Assembly (NCBI RefSeq): GCF_018729455.1
Contig: NZ_JAHHZF010000013.1
Coordinates: 62,001 to 126,000, forward strand
Direction of reading: 5' to 3'
DNA: 64,000 bases
Source: Prosthecodimorpha staleyi
GTDB lineage: Bacteria > Pseudomonadota > Alphaproteobacteria > Rhizobiales > Ancalomicrobiaceae
Shown: piece after piece, positions 32,729-41,392 of the stretch
Numbering within the stretch: position 1 is the first letter of the stretch
How the letters are laid out: each line of letters opens with the position of its first letter
Notes under the pieces: model-generated
Told to the model about the DNA's origin: nothing
Seen by the model: the letters and a program-made list of their open reading frames with translations, nothing else
The model's database searches: none
Position numbers and translations under genes: made by a program

Positions 32729-34063
32729 TCAGAGCTTGCCGTCGTCCTTGAACACCTTGATCCAGTCCTTGACCAGGGCGTCGAGGGCTTCCTTGGCGGT
32801 GCCCTTGTCGGCGACGACATATTCGTGGATGCGCTTCTGTTCGGCGAGCAGGAGCTGGGCATAGGACGGATCGGCCCAGAAGTCCTTGACCTCACCCATC
32901 GCCGTCAGGAAGTCGGCTGCAAAGGGCGCGGAGGCCTTGAAGTCCGGCGCGTTGAGCACGCCCTTGTGGCAGGTGTAACCGCCGAGCGCCCACCACTTCT
33001 TCTGCACGTCGAGCGAGGCGAACCACTTGATATACTGCAGCGCCTCGTTCTTGTTGGGCGAGTAGCTGACGACCGAGATGCCCTGGCCGCCGAGCTGCGA
33101 GGCGTGAACCTTCTCGCCCGGATTGACGAAGAAGCCGATCTTGGCTCCGCCGACCTTCTCGTCCTTGTAGAGGCCGGGGAAGAAGGCGAACCAGTTCATC
33201 TGCATCGCGACCTGGCCGGACTTGAAGGCGTCGAGGCCTTCCTGCATGTAGGCGTCCGTATAGCCCGGCGGCGTGCAGCACTTGTACAGCGCCTTGTAGA
33301 ATTCGAGGCCCTTGACGGCGTCGGCGCTGTTGACGAAGCCTTCCATGCTGTAGGGCTTCTTCGGATCCTGGTACTGGAAGCCGAAGGTGTAGAGCGCGTT
33401 GGACACGCCCATCGTGATGCCTTCCGAGCCGCGCTCGGTGAAGATCGCGGCGCCGTAGACCTTCTTGCCGTCGATCTCGCGGCCCTGGAAGAATTCGGCG
33501 ATTTGCTTCAGTTCGGTCTGCGTCTTCGGCGGGGCGAGATCGCGGTTGTGCTTCTTCTTGAATTCGGCCTGCAGCTCGGGCTTGGCGAACCAGTCCTTGC
33601 GGTAGGTCCAGCCGAGCGCGTCGCCCATGGCCGGCAGCGCCCAGTAGTTCGGCGTGCCCTTCGGCCATTCGGCATAGCCGGCGACCGTCGCCGGCATGAA
33701 GTCGTCGATCTTGATGCCTTCCTTGGCGAAGAAGTCGTTCAGCTTGACGTAGTGGCCGTTCTCGGCCGAACCGCCGATCCACTGGCTGTCGCCGATCAGC
33801 AGGTCGCACAGCTTGCCCTTCGAGTTCAGCTCGTTGAGCATGCGGTCGGCGAAATTGGGCCAGGGCACGAATTCGAACTTCATGCCGACGCCGGACTTGG
33901 CCGTGAAATCCTTGGACAGTTCGACCAACGCGTTGGCCGGGTCCCAGGCGGCCCAGCACAGCGTGATGGTCTTGCCCTGTGCGGCGGCCGGAGCGGCGGT
34001 GAGCGCCGTGGCGACGAGGGTCGTGGCCGCCGCGAGGCCGGCCGACGCCAGAATCTTCCTCAT
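32729..34063 (-). CDS. Carbohydrate ABC transporter periplasmic binding protein
   Basis: A 444-residue family 1 solute-binding protein. The signal peptide is clear (about residues 1-29, ...APAAAQG). The mature part starts with KTITLCWAAWDPANALVELS and has ten or so Trp residues spread as in sugar-binding proteins; paired Cys in YKCCTPPG and GGYTCHKG may form disulphides. The ATG at 34063 follows GGGAGGACAT. First gene of the transporter run. Judging by the dha genes in the same run, candidate ligands are glycerol, dihydroxyacetone, erythritol-type polyols or a sugar that gives them. Confidence 0.92.
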   Translation of the reverse strand: MRKILASAGLAAATTLVATALTAAPAAAQGKTITLCWAAWDPANALVELSKDFTAKSGVGMKFEFVPWPNFADRMLNELNSKGKLCDLLIGDSQWIGGSAENGHYVKLNDFFAKEGIKIDDFMPATVAGYAEWPKGTPNYWALPAMGDALGWTYRKDWFAKPELQAEFKKKHNRDLAPPKTQTELKQIAEFFQGREIDGKKVYGAAIFTERGSEGITMGVSNALYTFGFQYQDPKKPYSMEGFVNSADAVKGLEFYKALYKCCTPPGYTDAYMQEGLDAFKSGQVAMQMNWFAFFPGLYKDEKVGGAKIGFFVNPGEKVHASQLGGQGISVVSYSPNKNEALQYIKWFASLDVQKKWWALGGYTCHKGVLNAPDFKASAPFAADFLTAMGEVKDFWADPSYAQLLLAEQKRIHEYVVADKGTAKEALDALVKDWIKVFKDDGKL

Positions 34064-34239
34064 GCGATGTCCTCCCATGTTCGCGTGCCACCGCGCCCCG
34101 AAACGGCGAGATCAATCGCCGTCGAGCGAGGAAAAGCACCATCCCGTCGCGCCCAAACCCAAGTCGAGCGCGCGGAATCAGCCTGATTGTGCTGGAGGCG
34201 ATGCGCCTCCTCCCGGATCGTCCCTCTGAAACGGGGACG

Positions 34240-34276
34240 TTTAGTTTGCGTGTTTAGTGAAACTCAAATCACTAAA
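34240..34276. promoter_or_regulatory. Palindromic operator upstream of the ABC-dha operon
   Basis: TTTAGTG (34253-34259) and CACTAAA (34270-34276) form a perfect 7-bp dyad with a 10-base centre; the right neighbour GAAAC after the first arm makes a nested GTTTAGTGAAAC. A further TTTAGTTT half-site starts at 34240. The patch is A+T-rich against a G+C-rich background and lies 177 bases upstream of the binding-protein start, between it and the Gfo/Idh gene. It could bind a LacI-, GntR- or DeoR-type regulator; none is encoded next to it. Confidence 0.55.
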
Positions 34277-34309
34277 CTTGGCAAGAGGGCGGAGGCCGCG
34301 TTCCGCCGA

Positions 34310-35482
34310 TTATGCCAGAGGCACCCAGGTGCCGCCGGCCGACGCGCTTTTCACGGCCGCGGCGACGAAGCGGACACCGGCCAGCCCGTCGGCCACATCG
34401 GGGAAGACCACCGCCGGATCGACGGCGCCGCCGCTCTTTCGTGCGGCCAGCGCATCGGCGATCTCGCGGTAGATGTTGGCGAAGCCCTCGATATAGCCCT
34501 CCGGGTGGCCGAACGGCACGCGCGTCAGCCGGCCGGCCTCGGGGCTGGCGCCGTCGCCGCCGCGGGTGATGCGGCGCTTCGGCTCGCCGAGCGGCGTGAA
34601 CCAGAGATAGTTCGGATCCTCCTGCGACCATTCCAGCCCGCCGCGGCTGCCATAGACGCGCAGGCGCAGGCCGTTCTCGTTGCCGGGCGCGACCTGGCTC
34701 GCCCAGAGCATGCCGCGCGCGCCGCCGCGGTAGCGGATGAGCACGCCGACATTGTCGTCGAGCCGCCGGCCGGGCACGAAGGTGGTCAGTTCGGCGAGGA
34801 TCGCCTCCGCCTCCAGGCCGCTGACGAAGCGGGCGAGATCGTAGGCGTGGGTGCCGATGTCGCCGACGCAGCCGCCGGCGCCCGAGCGGGCCGGATCGGT
34901 GCGCCAGTCGGCCTGCTTCTGGCCGCCCTGCTCGATCGGCTCGGTCAGCCAGGCCTGCGGATATTCGACCTGCACCACCCGTATGTCGCCGATCGCGCCG
35001 GCCGCCACCATGGCGCGGGCCTGCCGGATCAGCGGATAGCCGGTATAATTGTAGGTGACGGCGAACAGCCGGCCGCTTGTCGCGACCAGATCGGCCAGTG
35101 CCTCGGCCTCCGCGACGGTCGCGGTCAGCGGCTTGTCGCAGATCACGTCGAAGCCGGCCTCCAGTGCCGCGCGGGCGACCGGATAGTGCATGTGGTTCGG
35201 CGTCACGATCGCGACCGCGTCGATGCGGTCGGCCCGGCCGGCCTCGGCGGCCAGCATGTCCTGGTAGGACGCATAGGCGCGGTCCTCGGCGATGCCGAGC
35301 TCCAGCGCCGAGGCGCGCGCCCGCACCGGATCGGACGACAGCGCGCCGGCGGCCAGGACCCAGCGGTCGTCGAGCCGGGCCGCCATGCGGTGGACCGCGC
35401 CGATGAAGGCGCCCTGTCCGCCGCCGACCATGCCGAGACGCAGCCGCCCGCCGACCGCGTCGCCACGACCTTCGATGCTCAT
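34310..35482 (-). CDS. Gfo/Idh/MocA-family oxidoreductase in the carbohydrate locus
   Basis: A 390-residue NAD(P)-dependent dehydrogenase. LGMVGGGQGAFIGAVHR (residues 16-32) is the dinucleotide-binding start; DVICDKPLTATVAEAEAL carries the catalytic Lys of the (E/D)KP motif; GGCVGDIGTHAYDLARF is the typical His-containing second-domain motif. A ribosome site (CACGGAGC) precedes the ATG. It lies 28 bases after the sugar-isomerase gene and upstream of the transporter, so it probably oxidises the carbon atom of the imported sugar or polyol, with the isomerase acting next or before. Confidence 0.9.
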   Translation of the reverse strand: MSIEGRGDAVGGRLRLGMVGGGQGAFIGAVHRMAARLDDRWVLAAGALSSDPVRARASALELGIAEDRAYASYQDMLAAEAGRADRIDAVAIVTPNHMHYPVARAALEAGFDVICDKPLTATVAEAEALADLVATSGRLFAVTYNYTGYPLIRQARAMVAAGAIGDIRVVQVEYPQAWLTEPIEQGGQKQADWRTDPARSGAGGCVGDIGTHAYDLARFVSGLEAEAILAELTTFVPGRRLDDNVGVLIRYRGGARGMLWASQVAPGNENGLRLRVYGSRGGLEWSQEDPNYLWFTPLGEPKRRITRGGDGASPEAGRLTRVPFGHPEGYIEGFANIYREIADALAARKSGGAVDPAVVFPDVADGLAGVRFVAAAVKSASAGGTWVPLA

Positions 35483-35510
35483 GGGATGCTCCGTGGTTTG
35501 TGGCTCTGGA

Positions 35511-36575
35511 TCAAGCGAGGCCGAGCAGGCGGCGGTTGGCCGCCTCGTCGATGCCGGCGGCGGCGAAATCGTCGAAGGCGCGCTCGGTGACGCGGATGAT
35601 GTGGCCGGCGATGAACGGCGCGCCCTCCGCGGCGCCCTGCTCGGGATGCTTCAGGCAGCATTCCCATTCCAGCACCGCCCAGCCCGAATAGCCGTATTGG
35701 GCGAGCTTGGAGAAGATGCCGGAGAAGTCGACCTGGCCGTCGCCGAGCGAGCGGAAGCGGCCGGCGCGGTCGATCCAGGATTGGTAGCCGCCATAGACGC
35801 CGACCCGGCCGGACGGGTTGAACTCGGCATCCTTGACGTGGAAGGCGCGGATGCGCTCGTGGTAGATGTCGATGAAGGCGAGATAGTCGAGCTGCTGCAG
35901 CACGAAATGCGACGGATCGTAGTTGATCGCGCAGCGCGGATGGTTGCCGACCCGCTCCAGGAACATCTCGAAGGTCGCGCCGTCGTGGATGTCCTCGCCG
36001 GGATGGATCTCGTAGCAGACGTCGCAGCCGGCCGCGTCATAGGCGTCGAGGATCGGGCGCCAGCGCCGGGCCAGTTCGTCGAAGGCGGTCTCGACCAGGC
36101 CGGCGGGGCGCTGCGGCCAGGGATAGAGATAGGGCCAGGCGAGCGCGCCCGGGAAGGTGACATGCGAGGTCAGGCCGAGATGGGCGGAGGCGCGCGCGGC
36201 CTTCAGCATCTGGTCGACCGCCCATTCGGCGCGGGCCTTGGGATTGCCGCGCACCGCCGGGGCGGCGAAGCCGTCGAAGGCTTCGTCATAGGCCGGATGC
36301 ACGGCGACCAGCTGACCCTGCAGATGGGTCGACAGTTCGGTGATCGCGACGCCGGATTCGGCGCAGATGCCCTTGACCTCGTCGCAATAGGTCTTCGAGG
36401 CGGCGGCCTTGTCGAGATCGAACAGGCGGGCGTCCCAGGTCGGGATCTGGATGCCCTCGTAGCCGTGGTCCGCGGCCCAGCGGACGATGGCGGGCAGGCT
36501 GTCGAACGGCGCCGCGTCGCCCGCGAACTGGGCGAGAAAGATCGCGGGCCCCTTGATGGAACCGAGCTTGGTCAC
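35511..36575 (-). CDS. Sugar phosphate isomerase/epimerase (AP-endonuclease-2 TIM barrel)
   Basis: A 354-residue TIM barrel protein. The metal-site residues appear in order: CYEIHPGEDIHDG (Glu), CAINYDPSHFVLQQLD (Asp-His), IRAFHVKDAEF (His) and AVLEWECCLKHP (Glu). These are the xylose-isomerase-like ligands of IolE/IolI and tagatose-epimerase-type enzymes. The start is GTG at 36575 with GTGGGAGGATT before it. First gene of the minus-strand carbohydrate locus, paired with the Gfo/Idh gene; such pairs occur in cyclitol, polyol and keto-sugar pathways. The substrate is not identified. Confidence 0.9.
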   Translation of the reverse strand: MTKLGSIKGPAIFLAQFAGDAAPFDSLPAIVRWAADHGYEGIQIPTWDARLFDLDKAAASKTYCDEVKGICAESGVAITELSTHLQGQLVAVHPAYDEAFDGFAAPAVRGNPKARAEWAVDQMLKAARASAHLGLTSHVTFPGALAWPYLYPWPQRPAGLVETAFDELARRWRPILDAYDAAGCDVCYEIHPGEDIHDGATFEMFLERVGNHPRCAINYDPSHFVLQQLDYLAFIDIYHERIRAFHVKDAEFNPSGRVGVYGGYQSWIDRAGRFRSLGDGQVDFSGIFSKLAQYGYSGWAVLEWECCLKHPEQGAAEGAPFIAGHIIRVTERAFDDFAAAGIDEAANRRLLGLA

Positions 36576-36752
36576 GGAAATCCTCCCACGCGAGAGAGCC
36601 GTCTGATGCGGCTCTTGGGCGTTCCGGGGGGCTGCTCCAGCCGCCGGAGGCGGAGGATGCAGGCCGATCCCGAAACGGTCGCGGGACGAAGTCTGTCACG
36701 ATTGGCAGCGGTGCCGCAACTCCCCGATGCGGATCCTCTGCGGGGTCGCGGC

Positions 36753-37553
36753 TCAGCGATCGGCGCGGAAGCGACCGGCAATACCGCGGCCGAAGCGGGC
36801 GAGCGCGGCATCGAGCGCGCGGCCCTGGTCGGGGCTCATGCGCACCAGGAAGATGTCGCGCATCACGAACATGACGAGCAGGGTCAGGCCCCAGGCGATG
36901 ACCACGTCGGACAGGAAATGCGCCCCGAAGGCGATCCGGTTGAGCGAGATCGCCACGGTCCAGACCGCCGCCGTCACAACGATGGGCAGCCGCCAGCGCG
37001 CCGGCGCCAGGATCGCGAAGGCCATGAACAGAACCGCCGTGGAGGCCTCGCCGGAGACGAAGGAACAGTTGGCCGCGCATTGGTCGGCCGGAATCCAGGG
37101 CGGCGTGAACTGCGCCGTGCCCCCGTAGAGGTCGACATGGTTCGGCCGGGCACGGCCCCAATGCTGCTTGAGGATCAGGTTGACGACGACCAGCGGACCG
37201 GCGATCAGGCTGGCGCCGAGGAACAGCGGGCGCCGGACATCGACCCCGTCGACCCAGGCCGGCTTGGCGATCTTCAGCCCGATCGGCACCAAAGCGGCCA
37301 GCGCCAGCACCCAGGTCGCCAGGCGACCGGCCTCGCGCAGGACCAGCAGCCAGCCGGACTCTTCGGCTGCAAATCCACGACCCGTCTGGTAGAAAAGCGC
37401 CGTCATGCCGGTGTCGAGATCCGGCAAGGCATAGAGCAGGACGGAGACGACCAGAGTGGCCAGCAGCGTGATCAGGATCGACCTGCCCGCCCCCCACCGC
37501 GGTCCAGTCCTTTCCCGAGCCATCCTGCCGCCACCGTCTTCCACAACCGTCAT
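36753..37553 (-). CDS. PAP2-family membrane phosphatase
   Basis: A 266-residue membrane protein with about six helices. The three PAP2 signature motifs are KQHWGRARP, a variant second motif SFVSGEAST and NRIAFGAHFLSDV. In motif 2 the usual PSGH reads VSGE, so the expected His is Glu; motif 3 keeps its His and Asp. A PADQCAANCS loop has two Cys. Related enzymes remove phosphate from lipid A or isoprenyl diphosphates. It is divergent from an ArnT-like glycosyltransferase, which fits a role in lipid A or carrier-lipid metabolism. GGAGG precedes the ATG. Confidence 0.85.
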   Translation of the reverse strand: MTVVEDGGGRMARERTGPRWGAGRSILITLLATLVVSVLLYALPDLDTGMTALFYQTGRGFAAEESGWLLVLREAGRLATWVLALAALVPIGLKIAKPAWVDGVDVRRPLFLGASLIAGPLVVVNLILKQHWGRARPNHVDLYGGTAQFTPPWIPADQCAANCSFVSGEASTAVLFMAFAILAPARWRLPIVVTAAVWTVAISLNRIAFGAHFLSDVVIAWGLTLLVMFVMRDIFLVRMSPDQGRALDAALARFGRGIAGRFRADR

Positions 37554-37726
37554 GAGGCCTCCGCGTCGCGACGCGAGATCGGGGAGTTAGCGGCGCGTCC
37601 GCCACGGCTGGCAAGCCCGGCTTCGAACGCACCACCGGTGCCGACCGGAAGGCCGGTCCGGGACCCTATATGAGGAAGGCTGGCGACAGCCTGACGAATT
37701 TCACGAAGGCACCGTCCGAAACGGCC

Positions 37727-39256
37727 ATGCGCAATCTCCTGCTGCTTCTGGCGGCCTCGACCGCGGTCCGTCTGCTGCTGGCCGCCCTGATCGATCCCGG
37801 CATCGACGAGGCCTATGCGCGCGCCGTCGCGCAGCGCCTGGACTGGTCCTATTTCGACCACCCGCCGCTGACCTTCTGGATCGTGCACGCGGTTCAGGCC
37901 GTCGCCGGACCGGCTGCGCCGGTCTGGCTGGTGCGCCTGCCCTTCGTGGCGGCTTTCACGGCGACCGGTGCGCTGATGTTCCGGCTGGCGGCGCGCCTGG
38001 GCGGCGAGCGCGCCGGGGTCGCGGCCGTCGCGGTGCTGACGCTCGCACCCTTCTTTCTGGTCTCGGCCGGCAGCTGGATCGTACCGGACGGGCCGATGTT
38101 GCTGTTCGTCGGCCTCGCCGCCCTGGTCATGGCGCGCATCCTGTTCGACGAGGCCGATCCCGGCCGCGCCGACCGGCTCTGGCTGCTGGCCGGTCTCGCC
38201 TTCGGGCTGGCGCTGCTCTCCAAGCTCCATGCCGGCCTGATCGGGATCGGGGCGCTGGTGTTTCTGCTGGGCTCGCCGCGCCACAGGGGCCTCCTCGCCA
38301 CGCGCGGACCCTGGCTGGCCGGCGCCGTCGCCCTGCTGGTCTTCGCGCCGGTGCTCGGCTGGAACGCGGCGCATGACTGGGTCTCGTTCGGCTTCCAGGG
38401 CGGACGCGGCGTGCCGACGGGCTGGCATCCGGCTGCAGGCGTCCGGCTCCTCGGCGGGCAGGTGCTCTATCTGCTGCCCTGGACCTTCGCCGGCCTCGTC
38501 TGGGCGCTCTGGGGCGGGATCGCGCGGGCCGGCGCGGACACGCCGCAGCGCTATCTCGCCTCTCTGGCATGGCCCTGTATCGCTGTCATGACGCTCGTCC
38601 CGTTCCTGTCCGGCCAGGGCTTGCCGCATTGGGCGATGCCGGGCTGGTTCTTCGCCGTCCCGCTGTTCGGTGCCCGGATCGCGGCCGCCGCCCAGGCCGG
38701 ATCGCCCTGGCCGCGCCGGGCCGGCGCGGCATCGGGCGGCCTCCTCGCCGTGGCGGCCGCCGTCGTGGTGGCGGCGCCCTTCCTGCAGACGCGTTTGCCG
38801 GCCGCCTGGCGCCCGGGCGTCGACCGGGCCTTCGCCGAGGCGCTCGCCTGGCGCGGCCTCGACCGGCTGCTCGAACGGGAGGGCCTGCTGCCTGCGAATG
38901 GATTCGCGGTCGCGACCAGTTGGCGGCAGGGCGGGCGGATCGCCGGCGGGCTGGCCGGGCGCGTCCCGGTCACGGTCTTCTCGCCGGACCCGCGCGGCTT
39001 CGCCTTCCTGGCGCCGGCCGACGCCCGGCTCGGCCGCGACGCCGTGGTGATCGGCACCGGGCCGGGCTTCGCCCGCGACCTCGCGCTGATGAACGGGCTG
39101 TTCGAACGGATCGGCCCGATCCGCGACCTGACCCTGGTCCTGCCGGGCGGGGCGGAACTGCCGGTCCGCGCGGCGCCGGCGACCCGGCTGCGCGTCCCCT
39201 ATCCCTGGCCGTATGGACTGTCCGGCCGGATTGCCGCCGGCCATTCCGGACCGTAA
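37727..39256 (+). CDS. ArnT-like/PMT-family membrane glycosyltransferase
   Basis: A protein of 509 residues with ten or so membrane helices. The first loop carries DPGIDEAYARAVAQRLDWSYFDHPP, the catalytic Asp-Glu and 'FDHPPL' motif of the PMT_2/ArnT group; GNP-type motifs are absent but WNAAHDW is present. These enzymes transfer a sugar from a polyprenyl-phosphate donor to lipid A, protein or glycan on the periplasmic side. The start at 37727 (MRNLLLLL) sits right before the first helix; an ATG at 37670 would add 19 polar residues, and neither has a good ribosome site. Confidence 0.85.
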   Translation: MRNLLLLLAASTAVRLLLAALIDPGIDEAYARAVAQRLDWSYFDHPPLTFWIVHAVQAVAGPAAPVWLVRLPFVAAFTATGALMFRLAARLGGERAGVAAVAVLTLAPFFLVSAGSWIVPDGPMLLFVGLAALVMARILFDEADPGRADRLWLLAGLAFGLALLSKLHAGLIGIGALVFLLGSPRHRGLLATRGPWLAGAVALLVFAPVLGWNAAHDWVSFGFQGGRGVPTGWHPAAGVRLLGGQVLYLLPWTFAGLVWALWGGIARAGADTPQRYLASLAWPCIAVMTLVPFLSGQGLPHWAMPGWFFAVPLFGARIAAAAQAGSPWPRRAGAASGGLLAVAAAVVVAAPFLQTRLPAAWRPGVDRAFAEALAWRGLDRLLEREGLLPANGFAVATSWRQGGRIAGGLAGRVPVTVFSPDPRGFAFLAPADARLGRDAVVIGTGPGFARDLALMNGLFERIGPIRDLTLVLPGGAELPVRAAPATRLRVPYPWPYGLSGRIAAGHSGP

Positions 39257-39345
39257 TCAGGCCCGCGGCCGAGTCCGGTCTTGATCGGCATCGCAACTCG
39301 TATGACAAGTCGCCAACCCGACCGCATGCCTCGGAGGAGAAACCG

Positions 39346-40755
39346 ATGGGCCTCATTCACGAAGACCGCCTGTTTCCGGCGGACCCGACCACCCGCGCGA
39401 TCGCGCGGCGGCTCTACGAGACCGTGAAGGATCTACCCATCGTCTCCCCGCACGGTCATACCGATCCGCGCTGGTTCGCCGAAAACGAGCCCTTTCCGGA
39501 TCCGGCCCGGCTGTTCGTCATCCCGGACCATTATGTGACGCGGATGCTCTACAGCCAGGGCGTTCGGCTTCAGGAACTCGGCATCGCCACCCGCGACGGC
39601 AGCCCGACCGAGACCGATCCGCGGCGCATCTGGCGCCGCTTCGCCGAGAACTACCATCTGTTCCGCGGCACCCCCTCGCGCATGTGGCTCGACCATTCCT
39701 TCGCGACCCTGTTCGGGCTGGACACCCGGCTGAGCGCCGAAACGGCGGATCTCTACTACGACACCATCGCCGACCATCTCGCGCGCGACGACTACCGCCC
39801 GCGCGCCCTGTTCGAGCGCTTCAAGATCGAGGTCATCGCCACCACCGAGAGCCCGCTCGATCCGTTGCACTGGCATGGCATGATCCGCGCGTCGGGCTGG
39901 TCCGGCCAGGTGATCACGGCCTACCGGCCGGATCCGGTCTGCGATCCGGATTTTGCCGGCTTCCACGACAATGTCCGCCAACTGGGCGAATTGACCGGCT
40001 GCGACACCGGTTCCTGGTCGGGCTATCTGGAGGCGCATCGCCGGCGGCGCGCCTTCTTCAAGAGCTTCGGCGCGACCTCGACCGATCACGGCCATCCGAC
40101 CGCGCGCACCGCCGACCTCGCGCGCGCCGATGCCGAGGCGCTGCATGCGCGGGTCATGGCGGGGGCGGTCTCGGCCCAGGATGCCGAACTCTACCGCGCG
40201 CAGTGCCTGACCGAGATGGCCGGGATGAGCCTCGAGGACGGTCTGGTCATGCAGATCCATCCGGGCTCGTGGCGCAACCACAACCCGCTGCTGTTCGATC
40301 GGTTCGGGCGCGACATGGGCGCCGACATTCCGAGCCGGACCGACTATGTCGGCGCGCTGAAGCCGCTGCTCGACCGCTACGGCAACGAGCCCGCGCTGAC
40401 CGTGATCGTGTTCACGCTCGACGAGACCACCTATTCGCGCGAACTGGCCCCGCTCGCCGGACACTATCCGGCGCTTCGGATCGGCCCGGCCTGGTGGTTC
40501 TTCGACAGCCCCGAGGGCATGAAGCGCTACCGCGACCTGGTCACCGAGACGGCGGGTTTCTACAATACCGTCGGCTTCAACGATGACACCCGTGCCTTCA
40601 CGTCGATCCCGGCCCGTCACGACGTGTCGCGCCGGGTCGATTGCGGCTATCTGGCCGGGCTGGTCGCCAGCCATCGCCTCGACGAGGACGAGGCCTTCGT
40701 GGTTGCCCGCGACCTCGCCTACGACCTGGCGCGCAAGGCCTACAAGCTCGACTGA
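39346..40755 (+). CDS. uxaC: Glucuronate isomerase
   Basis: A 469-residue UxaC of normal length. Motifs include SPHGHTDPRWFAEN (zinc-binding His pair) and ATTESPLDPLHWH, DHGHPTA, QIHPGSWRNHN and the GFNDDTRAFTSIPARHD end motif. It converts D-glucuronate to D-fructuronate (and galacturonate to tagaturonate) in hexuronate breakdown. The ATG at 39346 follows CGGAGGAGA. None of the other hexuronate genes (uxuA, uxuB, uxaB) is in the window, so it stands alone. Confidence 0.96.
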   Translation: MGLIHEDRLFPADPTTRAIARRLYETVKDLPIVSPHGHTDPRWFAENEPFPDPARLFVIPDHYVTRMLYSQGVRLQELGIATRDGSPTETDPRRIWRRFAENYHLFRGTPSRMWLDHSFATLFGLDTRLSAETADLYYDTIADHLARDDYRPRALFERFKIEVIATTESPLDPLHWHGMIRASGWSGQVITAYRPDPVCDPDFAGFHDNVRQLGELTGCDTGSWSGYLEAHRRRRAFFKSFGATSTDHGHPTARTADLARADAEALHARVMAGAVSAQDAELYRAQCLTEMAGMSLEDGLVMQIHPGSWRNHNPLLFDRFGRDMGADIPSRTDYVGALKPLLDRYGNEPALTVIVFTLDETTYSRELAPLAGHYPALRIGPAWWFFDSPEGMKRYRDLVTETAGFYNTVGFNDDTRAFTSIPARHDVSRRVDCGYLAGLVASHRLDEDEAFVVARDLAYDLARKAYKLD

Positions 40756-40849
40756 GCCGGCGGGGCGGCGGCCGAAGCGCCGGCGCCGCCCCCGGCCTCG
40801 CCCCGAAGCGGCGGCCGTCCGGCGGTCCCCGGCGGGTCGGAATGGTCTT

Positions 40850-40869
40850 GAAGTCAGATACTTGACTTC
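40850..40869. promoter_or_regulatory. Palindrome upstream of the ArsR-type gene
   Basis: GAAGTC at 40850-40855 and GACTTC at 40864-40869 form a perfect 6-bp dyad around AGATACTT. It contains TTGACT (40862-40867), usable as a -35 box, and lies 97 bases before the regulator gene. This is the layout of an autoregulatory ArsR operator. Confidence 0.5.
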
Positions 40870-40965
40870 CTATGCTCCGTCGCGGAACCACGGTTCGATC
40901 GCGCGAAGCCGTCATCCGATGTCGGGCGAAAGCCTGCGATCCCGTGTCCGCCCAGGAGCCGCGTC

Positions 40966-41328
40966 GTGCCGGAGCCGACCATCGCCATCCCCGATCCGGC
41001 AGACGATTCGGCGATGCCGCCGCCGGTCCCGGACATTGAGATCGCGGCCTTGGGACCGGCCGAGATCCGCAGCGCCGCGGAGGTCTTCAAGGGGCTCGGC
41101 CATGACGGACGGCTCGCCGCCCTGGCCTTTCTGGCCGACGGCGAGAAGTCGGTCGGCGACATCTGCGACCATCTGCATCTGAACCAGCCGGCGACGTCGC
41201 AGATCCTGGCGGCGCTCAGGGCTTCGCGGCTGGTCGCGTTCCGGCGCGAAGGCAAGAACGTGCTCTATCAACTCGCCGCCCCCGAACTCGCCGACCTGAT
41301 CCGCATCGCCGGGCGCCTGAAGTTCTGA
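40966..41328 (+). CDS. ArsR-family winged-helix regulator
   Basis: A 120-residue protein with an ArsR-type wHTH at about residues 35-112: FKGLGHDGRLAALAFL, then SVGDICDHLHLNQPATSQIL as recognition segment and the wing FRREGKNVLYQL. The CVC metal motif is absent; a single Cys in DICDHL is the only one, so a metal-sensing role is doubtful and a redox or other signal possible. The start is GTG at 40966, after CAGGAGCC. No obvious target operon follows; a Bcr/CflA pump is convergent. Confidence 0.8.
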   Translation: MPEPTIAIPDPADDSAMPPPVPDIEIAALGPAEIRSAAEVFKGLGHDGRLAALAFLADGEKSVGDICDHLHLNQPATSQILAALRASRLVAFRREGKNVLYQLAAPELADLIRIAGRLKF

Positions 41329-41392
41329 CCGCGCCGCGGTGGCCCGAAGGCGCATCGCGGGTCCGGCCGGTCGGCATCCCGAGGCGCCGCGC

